DNA of 64,000 nt, taken from assembly GCF_900109455.1 (NCBI RefSeq), contig NZ_FOAG01000013.1:1-64000 (forward strand), read 5' to 3'. Under the pieces are notes generated by a model. The model was not told the origin of the DNA. It saw nothing but the letters and a program-made list of their open reading frames with translations, and searched no databases. Of the stretch, positions 28,278 through 37,454 are shown piece by piece. The position numbers and the translations under genes were made by a program. The number at the start of each line of letters is the position of its first letter. The first letter of the stretch is position 1. This DNA is from Roseovarius azorensis. GTDB taxonomy: Bacteria > Pseudomonadota > Alphaproteobacteria > Rhodobacterales > Rhodobacteraceae.

Positions 28278-29015
28278 ATGCTCCAAAAGAAACTTTCTCA
28301 GGCGCTTGATCCGGAAATGCACGATGGCCCCGGCCTTTCGCGTACCAACAACTGGATCGTGGCTCTGATCTGTTTGTCGATCCTGCTCGGGGTCTTTGAA
28401 ACGGAACCGAATCTCACCCACGGGCTGGAACCTCTCTATGCGGCGGCGCATCTGTTTTTCTTTGCCGCTTTTCTCATCGAATATCTCGCCCGACTCTACG
28501 CCGCATCTCTCAATCCACGTTACGGCTCACCATGGCGTTATGCCCTGACCTTTGCCTCCCTGGTTGATCTCATCGTCCTGTTGGCCTTTATATTCCCCTT
28601 CCTCGGGCTTGAGGCGACATTGTTTCGCATGTTCCGTGCCGCCCGACTGGTGCGTCTCGCCCGCCTTGGGCGATACTCACTCGCCATGCAGATGATCTCG
28701 CAAGCGATAGTCCAAAGACGCTATGAACTGGGCGTCAGCATTGTTGCCGCCTTTGGCCTCATGTTGCTGTCGTCCACAGCACTTTATCTGGCCGAACGCG
28801 ACTTCCAGCCAGAGAACTTCGGCTCCATACCTCGCGCGATGTGGTGGTCTGTGGCCACATTGACAACTGTCGGTTATGGCGACATCGTGCCTGTCACACC
28901 TTTAGGCCGCATATTCGCTGCATTCACCGCGATCACCGGGATCGGATTCATCGCGTTACCCACGGGCATTCTTGCCGGGGCCTTCAGCGAAGCGCTTCAG
29001 AACATACGGAAATGA
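28278..29015 (+). CDS. Voltage-gated-type potassium channel (six-helix)
   Basis: This 245-aa inner-membrane protein has a full S1-S6 layout: S1 at about 26-41, S2 55-75, S3 90-108, an Arg-rich S4 (FRMFRAARLVRLARLGRYS, 116-134), S5 152-172, the pore filter TTVGYGD (196-202) and S6 210-235. The S4 arginines every third residue indicate voltage sensing. There is no cytoplasmic RCK or cyclic-nucleotide domain. It lies on the plus strand between mraY and murD. The region's base composition is slightly lower in GC, hinting at insertion. Confidence 0.92.
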   Translation: MLQKKLSQALDPEMHDGPGLSRTNNWIVALICLSILLGVFETEPNLTHGLEPLYAAAHLFFFAAFLIEYLARLYAASLNPRYGSPWRYALTFASLVDLIVLLAFIFPFLGLEATLFRMFRAARLVRLARLGRYSLAMQMISQAIVQRRYELGVSIVAAFGLMLLSSTALYLAERDFQPENFGSIPRAMWWSVATLTTVGYGDIVPVTPLGRIFAAFTAITGIGFIALPTGILAGAFSEALQNIRK

Positions 29016-29066
29016 TCCTGGCACGGCCTTGATCCGTCTGTTTCTCAAGCCAATACTCGCTACCCC

Positions 29067-30149
29067 TCACCGCAGCTTCAACGTCGCAAGCCCGATCATC
29101 GCGAGGATCAGTGCGATGATCCAGAAGCGGATCACGATCTGAGGCTCGGCCCAGCCCTTCTTTTCGTAATGATGATGAATCGGGGCCATCAGGAACACCC
29201 GCTTGCCGGTGCGCTTGAAATAGAGCACCTGGATGATCACCGACAGCGCCTCGACCACGAACAGACCGCCGACGATGGCCAGTACCAGCTCGTGCTTGGT
29301 GGCTACCGCAATCGCCCCCAGCGCACCGCCCAGCGCCAGCGAGCCGGTATCGCCCATGAACACCGCCGCCGGCGGCGCATTATACCACAGAAACCCCAGG
29401 CCGCCGCCCATCAGCCCGGCGACAAAGATCAGGATCTCGCCCGTGCCCGGCACGTAATGCAGGCCAAGGTACTCGGTGAAATCGGTTCGCCCGACCGTAT
29501 ACGCAATCACCCCCAGCGCACCCGAGGCGATCATCACCGGCATGATCGCCAGCCCGTCCAGCCCGTCGGTCAGGTTCACCGCATTGGCCGCGCCCACGAT
29601 CACGATCATCGCGAAGGGAACAAAAAAGACGCCCAGATTGACCAGCACATCCTTGAACACCGGCAGCGCCAGTTGATACTGCAACGCCGCCGGATGGTTG
29701 TAGCTTGCCCAATAGGCCGCGATGATCGCGATGGCAAGGCCAAGCCCCAGCCGCACGCGCCCCGGCACACCCTTTACATTGCCCCTGGACACCTTGGCGT
29801 AATCATCGGCAAAACCGATCAGACCGAACGCCAGCGTGACAAACAGCACCAGCCAGACATAGGGATTGTCCAGCCGCGCCCAGAGCAGCGTCGAGGTCAG
29901 CAGCGCCCCCACGATCAGAAGCCCCCCCATCGTCGGCGTGCCCGCCTTGGAAAAATGCCCCTCAGGCCCGTCGCTGCGAATCGGCTGACCCTTGCCCTGC
30001 CGCTTGCGCAGTACCAGGATCAGCGGCGGGCCGAACAGGAACCCGAACACCAGCGCCGTCATGAACGCCCCGCCCGCGCGGAACGTGATGTAACGAAAGA
30101 GGTTGAATATGTCGCCGCCATCCGACAGCGCCGTCAGCCAATACAGCAT
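29067..30149 (-). CDS. mraY: Phospho-N-acetylmuramoyl-pentapeptide transferase
   Basis: This 360-aa, ten-helix enzyme makes lipid I from UDP-MurNAc-pentapeptide and undecaprenyl phosphate. Signatures are [23 protein letters not shown] (Asp-Asp pair), [11 protein letters not shown] (catalytic Asp) and [18 protein letters not shown]. It directly abuts the murF stop, with no gap. Confidence 0.97.
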   Translation of the reverse strand: MLYWLTALSDGGDIFNLFRYITFRAGGAFMTALVFGFLFGPPLILVLRKRQGKGQPIRSDGPEGHFSKAGTPTMGGLLIVGALLTSTLLWARLDNPYVWLVLFVTLAFGLIGFADDYAKVSRGNVKGVPGRVRLGLGLAIAIIAAYWASYNHPAALQYQLALPVFKDVLVNLGVFFVPFAMIVIVGAANAVNLTDGLDGLAIMPVMIASGALGVIAYTVGRTDFTEYLGLHYVPGTGEILIFVAGLMGGGLGFLWYNAPPAAVFMGDTGSLALGGALGAIAVATKHELVLAIVGGLFVVEALSVIIQVLYFKRTGKRVFLMAPIHHHYEKKGWAEPQIVIRFWIIALILAMIGLATLKLR

Positions 30150-31586
30150 CTAGCCGTTTCCTTTCTCAGCACTGCGGGCCGCGCGGCGCAGCGCCTCGAC
30201 CACCAGGCTCACCCGGCTCCCCTTCGAGCCCTTGACCAGCACGACATCGCCCGCATCTATCAGGCGATGCGCCTGTTCGGCCAGAGCCTCCGGTGTTTCT
30301 GCCCATCTGCCCCGCCGGACCTCGGGCAGCACCTCCCAGAGGGCGCGCATTCTCGATCCCACGCAATGAATTTCGTCGATCGCGGCTATCTCCGGCAGGG
30401 TCGCCAACTCTGCGTGCAGCGCCTGCTCACGCACGCCCAGTTCCAGCATATCACCCAGAATGGCGATCCTGCGGCCCCTGGACACCCGCCCCACCCCGTC
30501 GCGCGGCCGCGCGGCGGCCAGCACCTCAAGGGCTGCGGCCATCGAGGCGGGATTGGCGTTGAACGCATCGTCAATAAGGTCGATGCTGATCCCGTCATTC
30601 GCCAGATCAAGCACCAGTTCCTCGCGCGTGCCGCGCCCCGCGGGCGGGGACCAGCCCGCCAGATCGGCCATCGCCACCGCCCGGTCAAGCTCCAGTACCC
30701 GCACCACCGCCAGAACCGCCAGCGCGTTCAGCGCGAAATGCCGTCCCGGCACGCCGACCTTGTAGACCAGCGGCGTGCGCCAGGCGCGGGCATGGCCCAC
30801 CGTGGCCCGCTCGTGCAACTCGACCTTCATCAGCCGGTGATGCGCGCCCGGCGCCGCGCCGAAACTGATCACCCGGCCCGCCAGACGCTCCGCCGCCGCC
30901 CGCAGGATCGGGGTCACCTCCAGATCGGCGTTGATCACCGCCACGCCCCCCGGCTCCAGCCCCTCGAAGATGCAGGCCTTTTCGCGGGCGATCCCCTCGA
31001 TATTCTCGAACGCCTCCAGATGCGCCGCCGCCACCGTGGTGATCAGCGCCACATGCGGTCGCGCCATCCGCGCCAGCGGCGCGATCTCGCCGGGATGGTT
31101 CATGCCGATCTCGATCACGGCAAACTCGGCATCGGCAGGCATCCGCGCCAGCGTCAGCGGCACGCCCCAGTGGTTGTTGTAACTGGCCTCGGCCGCATGG
31201 CTGCGTCCTTGATGCGCCAGCACATCGCGCAGCATCTCCTTGGTCGAGGTCTTGCCGACCGAGCCGGTAACCGCCACCACTTGCGCCCGCGCCCGCGCGC
31301 GCCCCGCCCGTCCCAGCGCCTCCAATCCCGCCTGCACATCCTCAACAATCAGAAGCGGCGCATCCGGCTGCACCCCTTCCGGGATGCGGCTGACCATTGC
31401 CGCCGCGGCCCCCCTGGCCAGCGCCTGCACCACGAACTCATGCCCGTCGCGTGCAGCGCTCAGCGCCACGAACAGATCCCCCGGCCGCAGCGTCCGCGTG
31501 TCGATCGACACACCGCTGGCCTGCCAGTCGGCGGTGATCCGCCCGCCCGTGGCCACAGCGGCCTCCTGCGCCGACCAGAGCGTCAT
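30150..31586 (-). CDS. murF: UDP-N-acetylmuramoyl-tripeptide-D-alanyl-D-alanine ligase
   Basis: This 478-aa ligase adds the D-Ala-D-Ala dipeptide to complete the pentapeptide. It has the substrate loop SIDTRTLRPGDLFVAL, the ATP loop VAVTGSVGKTSTKEML and the central IEIGMNHPGEIAPLARMA. In the C-terminal domain LIDDAFNANPASMAAAL is followed by VLVKGSKGSRVSLVVEAL. It overlaps the murE stop by four bases. Confidence 0.96.
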   Translation of the reverse strand: MTLWSAQEAAVATGGRITADWQASGVSIDTRTLRPGDLFVALSAARDGHEFVVQALARGAAAAMVSRIPEGVQPDAPLLIVEDVQAGLEALGRAGRARARAQVVAVTGSVGKTSTKEMLRDVLAHQGRSHAAEASYNNHWGVPLTLARMPADAEFAVIEIGMNHPGEIAPLARMARPHVALITTVAAAHLEAFENIEGIAREKACIFEGLEPGGVAVINADLEVTPILRAAAERLAGRVISFGAAPGAHHRLMKVELHERATVGHARAWRTPLVYKVGVPGRHFALNALAVLAVVRVLELDRAVAMADLAGWSPPAGRGTREELVLDLANDGISIDLIDDAFNANPASMAAALEVLAAARPRDGVGRVSRGRRIAILGDMLELGVREQALHAELATLPEIAAIDEIHCVGSRMRALWEVLPEVRRGRWAETPEALAEQAHRLIDAGDVVLVKGSKGSRVSLVVEALRRAARSAEKGNG

Positions 31587-33067
31587 ACCCGCCCCCCGTC
31601 CAGCACCGACACCGCAAGGCTCGCCTGTTCGGCATCGTCAAAGGGCAGCACGTCATCGCCCACCGTCTGCCCCGTCTCATGCCCCTTGCCGCAGATCAGC
31701 AGGGCATCGCCCGGCCCCAGCATGTCCACTCCGCGCAGGATCGCCTCGGCGCGATCGCCCACCTCCCGCGCCGCCGGACAGCCCGCCAGCACCGCCGCGC
31801 GGATCGCCGCCGGATCCTCGGAGCGCGGGTTGTCATCGGTCACGATCACCAGATCGGCATGATCCGCCGCCGCCTGCCCCATCAGCGGGCGCTTGGCGCG
31901 GTCGCGGTCGCCACCCGCGCCCACGATGGCGATGAGCCGGCCCATCACATGCGGGCGCAGCGCGCGGATCGCGGTGGCCACCGCATCGGGCGTATGGGCG
32001 TAATCGACGAACACCGCGGCGCCGTTCTCGCGCCGCGCCGCCAGCTGCATCCGCCCGCGCACCGTCTTCATCGCGCCCAATGTCTCGAACACCCGTTCGG
32101 GATCGGAACCGGTCCCGATCGCCAGCCCGGCGGCCAGCAGCACGTTTTCCGCCTGGAACCCTCCGATCAGATGCAGCCGCAGCTGATGCACCCGATCCTC
32201 CCAGGCGAACCGCATGACCTGCCCCGTCGCATCAAAACGCTGCGCCATCAGATGCAGATCCGCCCCCGGCCTGCGCCCGACCGAGATCAGATCCTGCCCG
32301 CGCGCCGCCGCAATCGCCGCCATGTCGCCGCCGCGCGGGTCGTCGATATTGATCACCGCAACCCCATCCTCGGACAGCACTCGGGCGAAAAGCCCCGCCT
32401 TGGCGGAGAAATATTCGTCAAACGTGGCGTGGTAATCCAGATGATCCTGGGTGAAATTCGTGAACCCTGCCGCCATCAGCCGCACACCGTCCAGCCGCCG
32501 CTGCGCCAGACCATGCGACGAGGCCTCCATCGCCGCATGCGTCACCCCCGCCGCCTCGCATTTTGCCAGCAACCGGTGCAGGGTGATCGGCTCGGGCGTG
32601 GTGTGATGCAGCGGCGCGCTATAGGCCCCCTCCACCCCGGTGGTGCCCAGGTTGACCGCGTCGAATCCCAGCCTCTCCCAGATCTGCCGGGTAAAGGTCG
32701 CCACCGATGTCTTGCCGTTGGTGCCGGTCACCGCCACCATGGTCTCGGGCTGCGCACCGAACCAGAGGGCAGCGGCGAAGGCCAGCGTCTGACGCGGATC
32801 CTCGGCGACGATCAGCGCCGCATCGCTCTGTTCCAGATCCTCGCGGGCGATCCGCAGGCCCTCGGCATCGGTCAGAACGGCGCCGGCTCCCTGCCGCAGG
32901 GCGTAGCTGATGAACTCTGCACCATGCAGCCGCGTGCCGGGCAGGGCGGCGAACAGATAGCCGTCGCGCACCTCGCGGCTGTCCACGGCAAGACCCGTCA
33001 CCTGCGCGTGCCGCCCGGCCTGCGCAGTCAGGCCAAGCTCTGCCAATGATCTGATCTGCCCCACCAC
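31583..33067 (-). CDS. murE: UDP-MurNAc-L-Ala-D-Glu:meso-diaminopimelate ligase
   Basis: The 494-aa ligase adds the third residue of the stem peptide. The ATP loop is MVAVTGTNGKTSVATF, the Mur signature FTNFTQDHLDYHATF, and the amino-acid specificity motif DNPRSEDPAAI. DNPR in this motif marks meso-diaminopimelate use, as expected for a Gram-negative wall. It lies 16 bases after ftsI and is coupled to murF. Confidence 0.97.
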   Translation of the reverse strand: MVGQIRSLAELGLTAQAGRHAQVTGLAVDSREVRDGYLFAALPGTRLHGAEFISYALRQGAGAVLTDAEGLRIAREDLEQSDAALIVAEDPRQTLAFAAALWFGAQPETMVAVTGTNGKTSVATFTRQIWERLGFDAVNLGTTGVEGAYSAPLHHTTPEPITLHRLLAKCEAAGVTHAAMEASSHGLAQRRLDGVRLMAAGFTNFTQDHLDYHATFDEYFSAKAGLFARVLSEDGVAVINIDDPRGGDMAAIAAARGQDLISVGRRPGADLHLMAQRFDATGQVMRFAWEDRVHQLRLHLIGGFQAENVLLAAGLAIGTGSDPERVFETLGAMKTVRGRMQLAARRENGAAVFVDYAHTPDAVATAIRALRPHVMGRLIAIVGAGGDRDRAKRPLMGQAAADHADLVIVTDDNPRSEDPAAIRAAVLAGCPAAREVGDRAEAILRGVDMLGPGDALLICGKGHETGQTVGDDVLPFDDAEQASLAVSVLDGGRV

Positions 33068-33083
33068 GCTGCCCCGTTGCCGT

Positions 33084-34868
33084 TCAATTGGATGCCTGCC
33101 TTATAGCAGCCAGTTCCCCGGGTTCAATCTCGGGTCGCAGCCCCAGCAGCGGAGCGACGCGGCGGATGATCTCTGCGGCAACCGGCACCGCGGTCCAGCC
33201 CGCGGTGCGGCGCGGCTCGTCTCCGGATGTCTCGACCGGCTCGTCCAGCGCGACCACCAGCACATATTGCGGGTCATGTGCCGGGAAAAAGCTGGCAAAG
33301 GTCGCGATCACCTTGTCCTTTTCATAACCCTTGCCGTTGATCCGGGGCTTGTCGGCGGTGCCGGTCTTGCCAGCCACCGCATAGCCCGGCACCTCGCCCA
33401 GGCTCGCGGTGCCGCCGGCCACCACCTCGCGCAGCATCCCGCGCATCGCGGCGGCGGTCTGTTCCGAAATGACCCGTTCGCCCGGCCCCTGTGCGCCACC
33501 ATGCAGCAGGGTCGGTGTGACGCGCCGCCCACCGTTGGCGATCGTGGCATAGGCGGCGGCCAGATGCATCGGGCTGGTCGAAAACCCGTGGCCATAGGAA
33601 ATCGTCATTGTCGACAGTTCCGACCATTTCGCCGGCAAGAGCGGCTTGCTGCCCGCCGCCTCGGTGATCTCGACGGGTGAGGCTTCCATGAACCCCAGCT
33701 TTTCCAGAAACGCGCGCTGCCGCACGCCCCCGATCTCCATGGCGATCCGCGCCGTGCCCACGTTCGAGGACTTGACGATCACATTGGTCACCGACTGTTC
33801 CGGCCCGTAATTGCGGAAATCGCGGATCCGGAACTTGCCCCATGCCATCGGCGTCTTGGTGTTGATCACCGTGTCGGGCGTCACCAGCCCCAGATCCAGT
33901 GCCTGCGCCACGGCAAAGACCTTGAACGTGCTGCCCAGCTCATAAACCCCCTGCACCGCGCGGTTGAACAGCGGACTGTCATCGGGCCGCCCCGTCACCG
34001 GCAGCGCGGGCCGGTCGTTGGGATCGAAATCCGGCAGCGAGGCCACAGCGACAACCTCGCCGGTCCCCACCTCCATCAGAATGCCCGCCGCGCCCCTGGC
34101 ATTCATGATCTTCATGCCGCCCAGCAGAACACGCTCCATCGCCGCCTGCACCGACAGGTCGAGCGACAGCACCAGCGGTTCGTTCGAGCGGCCCGGATCG
34201 CGCAGCCGCTCGTCATGGAACTTCTCGACGCCCGCCACGCCCACAACCTCGGCGGCATGCACCCCTTCACGACCGAAACTCGCCCCGCCCAGCACATGCG
34301 CGGCCAGCCGCCCGTTGGGATAGAGCCGCATCTCGCGCGGTCCGAACAGCAGCCCCGGCTCGCCAATGTCATGCACCGCCTGCTGCTGCTCGGGACTCAG
34401 TTTCTTCTTGATCCACAGGAACTTGCGCGTGCCGGTAAAATCCTTCAGCAGCCGGTCGCGGTTGAGGTCGGGAAAAATCGCTGCCAGCTTGTCCGCCGCT
34501 GTCGCCGGATCGACCATCGTCTGCGGCTGCGCATAAAGACTGTAGGTGTCGAAATTCGTCGCCAGAATACGCCCCTGCCGGTCCACGATATCCGCGCGCT
34601 GCGCAAAAATTTCCGCACCCGCCACGCTGGCGCGCGGCTCGGCGGGTTCGGACTGGGCCAGCACCGCCATGCGCCCGCCGACCACGCCAAAGGCGCAGAA
34701 GAACATCACCGCCAGCACCAGCAGCCGCCCCTCGGCCCGCCTCCGGGCGCGGTCGCGCATCTCTTCATGGCGCAGGCGGATATTCTCGCGCTCGATGGCA
34801 TCGGGGTTCTCGCCCCGGCTGCGGGCATCCAGAATACGCGCCAGCGGGCGCAGTGGCGTGCGGATCAT
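33084..34868 (-). CDS. ftsI: Division-specific transpeptidase FtsI (PBP3)
   Basis: This 594-aa class B penicillin-binding protein has a basic cytoplasmic tail of about 45 residues, a membrane helix at about 48-70 and a pedestal domain. The transpeptidase domain has the catalytic STFK (ELGSTFKVF), the SSN triad and KTGTADK. It crosslinks septal peptidoglycan with FtsW. Its start overlaps the ftsL stop as ATGA. Confidence 0.97.
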   Translation of the reverse strand: MIRTPLRPLARILDARSRGENPDAIERENIRLRHEEMRDRARRRAEGRLLVLAVMFFCAFGVVGGRMAVLAQSEPAEPRASVAGAEIFAQRADIVDRQGRILATNFDTYSLYAQPQTMVDPATAADKLAAIFPDLNRDRLLKDFTGTRKFLWIKKKLSPEQQQAVHDIGEPGLLFGPREMRLYPNGRLAAHVLGGASFGREGVHAAEVVGVAGVEKFHDERLRDPGRSNEPLVLSLDLSVQAAMERVLLGGMKIMNARGAAGILMEVGTGEVVAVASLPDFDPNDRPALPVTGRPDDSPLFNRAVQGVYELGSTFKVFAVAQALDLGLVTPDTVINTKTPMAWGKFRIRDFRNYGPEQSVTNVIVKSSNVGTARIAMEIGGVRQRAFLEKLGFMEASPVEITEAAGSKPLLPAKWSELSTMTISYGHGFSTSPMHLAAAYATIANGGRRVTPTLLHGGAQGPGERVISEQTAAAMRGMLREVVAGGTASLGEVPGYAVAGKTGTADKPRINGKGYEKDKVIATFASFFPAHDPQYVLVVALDEPVETSGDEPRRTAGWTAVPVAAEIIRRVAPLLGLRPEIEPGELAAIRQASN

Positions 34869-35206
34869 GGCTCCTGCTCCATGGTCGAGACATCAATCGA
34901 ATTGGTGATCGGCAGCACCGGCGCCGGATAGGCGACCTGATCAATCCGCCCGAACTGATGCGGTTGCAGCGGCAACAGACCCAGTCGGTCGTAATTGATC
35001 TCGACCAGATCCATCAGCCGCTCGGGACGGTTCAGATAGGCCCATTCGGCATTGAGCACCCGCAGCCGCTGCCGCGCCTCGCCGATCTCGGCCTGCAACT
35101 GCTCGGCGCGCGCCAGCGCCTCCTGCGTGCGGTAATTCTCGCGATAGGCCCAGAACGCCAGGCCGATCACCGCCAGCGTCGTCACTGCGAATAACAGGCT
35201 GCGCAT
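34865..35206 (-). CDS. ftsL: Cell division protein FtsL
   Basis: This 113-aa bitopic protein has a membrane helix at residues 2-20 (RSLLFAVTTLAVIGLAFWAY), a periplasmic coiled coil with heptad leucines at about 28-60 and the NAEWAYLNRPERLMDL block typical of alphaproteobacterial FtsL. It links the FtsQ-FtsB complex to FtsW-FtsI. The start shares its last base with the rsmH stop; the end overlaps ftsI. Confidence 0.9.
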   Translation of the reverse strand: MRSLLFAVTTLAVIGLAFWAYRENYRTQEALARAEQLQAEIGEARQRLRVLNAEWAYLNRPERLMDLVEINYDRLGLLPLQPHQFGRIDQVAYPAPVLPITNSIDVSTMEQEP

Positions 35207-36198
35207 TATCTTTCCCCCTTGAGAAGCGGCATGCCGATGGATGCGCGGTCGGTGCGCCCCGGCGGGGCCTCCGTCCGCACCGCAACCCGCAGCTTGGCGC
35301 TGCGCGATCGCGGATTTTCAGCCAGTTCCTGCGGATCCGGCCCGATCGCCTTGCGCGATTTCAGTTTGAATTGCGGCGCCTTGCGCAGAGTCGCGGGCGC
35401 GTGGCGACTGCCGGCGCCACCGCCGCCCGACCGGTCCTGCAGGAACCGCTTGACCATCCGATCCTCGATGGAATGAAATGTCACCACCGCCAGATACCCG
35501 CCGGGGACCAGCGCACGCTCCGCCGCCTCCAGCCCGCCCAGAAGTGCTCCATATTCGTCATTCACCGCGATCCGGATCGCCTGGAACGTGCGTGTCGCGG
35601 GATGCACCTGACCGGGTTTGGGGCGCGGCAGACACCGCTCGACGATCCCCGCTAGATGCAGCGTCGTCTCGATCCGCCCAGCCTCGCGCGCCTTGACGAT
35701 CGCCCGCGCGATGCGCCGGCTCGCGCGTTCCTCGCCGTAAAGATAGAGGATATCGGCCAGTTCGCCCTCGTCGGCGGTATTGACCATATCGGCGGCACTC
35801 GGCCCCTCCTGGCTCATCCGCATGTCGAGCGGACCGTCCTTCTGAAAGGAAAAACCCCGCGCCGCCTGATCAAGCTGCATCGACGACACCCCCAGATCAA
35901 GCACCACCCCGTCCAGCCCTTCGGCATGCTGATCCAACTGCGCGAAATTGCCTTGCACCAGCCGCAACCGCCCGCCATAGGGTGCGCCCCACTCCGCCGC
36001 CATCTCCAGCGCCAGCGGATCGCGGTCCACCCCGATCACCTCGCGCGCTCCCGCCTCCAGCAGCGCCCGCGCATAGCCCCCTGCGCCCAGCGTGCCGTCC
36101 AGCCAGACCCCGCGCACCGGCGCCACGGCGGCAATCAGCGGACGCAACAGAACCGGGATATGCGGGTCAGTGTCCTTGGGGGCGGCGGCAGCGGCCAT
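35206..36198 (-). CDS. rsmH: 16S rRNA (cytosine(1402)-N4)-methyltransferase
   Basis: This 330-aa methyltransferase modifies C1402 of 16S rRNA in the ribosomal P site. It has [18 protein letters not shown] at the start, the SAM loop [15 protein letters not shown] near 34-48, [20 protein letters not shown], and the C-terminal [16 protein letters not shown]. It follows mraZ by three bases in the canonical dcw order. Confidence 0.97.
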   Translation of the reverse strand: MAAAAAPKDTDPHIPVLLRPLIAAVAPVRGVWLDGTLGAGGYARALLEAGAREVIGVDRDPLALEMAAEWGAPYGGRLRLVQGNFAQLDQHAEGLDGVVLDLGVSSMQLDQAARGFSFQKDGPLDMRMSQEGPSAADMVNTADEGELADILYLYGEERASRRIARAIVKAREAGRIETTLHLAGIVERCLPRPKPGQVHPATRTFQAIRIAVNDEYGALLGGLEAAERALVPGGYLAVVTFHSIEDRMVKRFLQDRSGGGGAGSRHAPATLRKAPQFKLKSRKAIGPDPQELAENPRSRSAKLRVAVRTEAPPGRTDRASIGMPLLKGER

Positions 36199-36201
36199 GG
36201 C

Positions 36202-36705
36202 TCACCCCTCTTGCGGTCGATCCAGCAGGATCAGCGGATCGAAATCTTCCGGGAACCCGTCCAGCCAGGTCTCGGTCCGGGCCAGTTCCTCGGCCTCGTA
36301 GGTCTCGGGCTTCCAGATCTGAAACGTATCGCCCGCCGCGATGAAAAACGCCTCGCCCTCAAGGTCGATCTTCTTGCGCAGCTTGGCGGGCAGCACCAAC
36401 CGCCCGGTCTCGTCCACGCTCGTGGGATAGCTCTGGCCGTGGAACAGCCGTTGCACCATCTTGCGTTCGTTCGAACCGCGCGGCAGAGCGGCGATCTTGG
36501 CGTCCACTTCCTCCATCGCCTCGACGGTGTAGCATTCCAGGTAATGCCGCCGGTGATCGCCGTAGACGATGATGAGTTCGGGGTTCAGTCCCTCTTTCCA
36601 GTTCGGATCCGAGGCCTCGATCACACGGCGGAACAGGGCCGGGATCGACACCCTGCCCTTTCCATCCACCTTGTGGAGACTTTCGCCCCTGAATATCCGG
36701 CCCAC
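36202..36705 (-). CDS. mraZ: Transcriptional regulator MraZ
   Basis: This protein of about 167 aa has two AbrB-like swapped-hairpin domains: FRGESLHKVDGKGRVSIPAL at the N-terminus and YPTSVDETGRLVLPAKLRKK near residue 85. MraZ represses the dcw operon by binding TGGGN repeats and also associates with RsmH. I chose GTG at 36705 because homologues start at this position and AAGGA lies upstream. An ATG at 36783 would place the start inside a strong hairpin. Candidate MraZ boxes lie at 37150-37164. Confidence 0.92.
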   Translation of the reverse strand: MGRIFRGESLHKVDGKGRVSIPALFRRVIEASDPNWKEGLNPELIIVYGDHRRHYLECYTVEAMEEVDAKIAALPRGSNERKMVQRLFHGQSYPTSVDETGRLVLPAKLRKKIDLEGEAFFIAAGDTFQIWKPETYEAEELARTETWLDGFPEDFDPLILLDRPQEG

Positions 36706-36761
36706 TGTCCCGCTGGTCCTTGTGCCTGCCCCCTCGAGTTTCCAGCCCCTCGGATACGAAA

Positions 36762-36797
36762 CGGCGGGTTGATCTGCTGCCACCGATCAACCCGCCG
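36762..36797 (-). promoter_or_regulatory. 13-bp perfect hairpin in the mraZ leader
   Basis: CGGCGGGTTGATC (36762-36774) pairs perfectly with GATCAACCCGCCG (36785-36797) around a 10-base loop. On the minus strand the hairpin ends 57 bases upstream of the mraZ GTG and is followed by TTTCGTATCC, with only a short T run. It could attenuate transcription, protect the mRNA or present a protein site. Confidence 0.6.
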
Positions 36798-36978
36798 CCC
36801 TCGTCCCGCATCGCGGGGGGTGTCCGACTGCGCGCGCCACCTGGGGGGATGTCTGCTCGCCCGCGCGCCGGATCTCATTGTTCGATGAAAGCGGGTGCCT
36901 GTATGAAACCTGACTTGGGAGTTTTCGGGGTCTTGCTGCCCCTCTTTGATCCCGTTCTCATCGTGCATCATGGATACT

Positions 36979-36995
36979 ATGGGAATTTATCCCAT
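36979..36995. promoter_or_regulatory. Palindrome ATGGGA-N5-TCCCAT upstream of mraZ
   Basis: A perfect 6-bp inverted repeat around ATTTA lies about 275 bases upstream of the mraZ start. Each arm contains TGGGA, the core of MraZ boxes, but as an inverted rather than direct repeat. Confidence 0.45.
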
Positions 36996-37099
36996 GGCAA
37001 TGATTTTTTGCACAAGCTGGCATAGGATATTGTTTAGAATGACCCTATCGAGCAAGATTATGTGGTCACTTCAATCAAAAATACACCTTATGTTGTATG

Positions 37100-37129
37100 T
37101 TTATAGATTTAAATAACAATATATGTAAA
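37100..37129 (-). promoter_or_regulatory. Candidate sigma-70 promoter for the dcw cluster
   Basis: On the minus strand TTTACA (37129-37124) and TATAAA (37105-37100) are separated by 18 bases in the most AT-rich stretch of the window. Each hexamer has five of six consensus bases. Start of transcription near 37093 would give a leader of roughly 390 bases before mraZ. Confidence 0.5.
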
Positions 37130-37149
37130 AACTACAGTGAAATATGATT

Positions 37150-37164
37150 TCCCATCATTTCCCA
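37150..37164 (-). promoter_or_regulatory. Two candidate MraZ boxes (TGGGA-N5-TGGGA)
   Basis: The minus strand reads TGGGAAATGA followed directly by TGGGAAATCA: two TGGGA cores with a 5-base spacer and a 10-base period. That is the arrangement described for MraZ operators, though E. coli has three repeats. They lie just upstream of the promoter candidate at 37100-37129. Confidence 0.55.
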
Positions 37165-37185
37165 AGATTATTTCACATACTTGGC

Positions 37186-37212
37186 AAAAAAGGCCGCTCA
37201 GACCTCCCGGCC
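37186..37212 (-). terminator. Possible Rho-independent terminator (minus strand)
   Basis: The minus strand reads GGCCG, an 11-base loop, CGGCC and then TTTTTT (37191-37186). The 5-bp GC stem plus six Ts fits a weak intrinsic terminator. It would end transcripts from the GNAT gene at 37455-37970, or from an unrecognised RNA in between, before the dcw promoter. Confidence 0.45.
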
Positions 37213-37454
37213 AGCCACATGACTCCACCAGGGCAGCCAAAATTCGACCTTTTCTCCCGAGTGATTCGCCCGTTTCCGGCATCTGACGTCCGCACATCCC
37301 CGACCGTCCCATACATTCCCGCAGGACACGGGGAAGCCTGCCCTCCCGAATGGGATTTCAGACCTTCACCTTCAGGACAACATGCCCCGCGTGACGCGCC
37401 GGTCCAAATGTTCGGATCAGGAAGGGATCATACGGACCCCGGCGGGGCTGCGCG
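37213..37454. other. Intergenic stretch with no recognised gene
   Basis: This is the outer part of the 749-bp gene-free span between mraZ and the GNAT gene. No convincing ORF is present. It was checked by eye for RNase P RNA, SRP RNA and tRNA signatures, and none was found. Because a terminator-like hairpin ends it on the minus strand, an unrecognised minus-strand RNA or a long 3' UTR is possible. Confidence 0.4.

Noticed and set aside
29169..31862. 897-aa open frame on the plus strand
   Set aside because: It is antisense to mraY, murF and murE, is rich in Arg, His and Gln as expected from reading GC-rich genes backwards, and has no recognisable domain.
36706..36783. MraZ start at ATG 36783
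   Set aside because: It would add 26 residues not found in MraZ proteins and place the start inside the 13-bp hairpin; GTG 36705 fits the family.
36784..37454. RNase P RNA or SRP RNA gene upstream of mraZ
   Set aside because: I looked for the conserved GAGGAAAGTCCGG and GGAAGGAAGCA cores on both strands and found neither.
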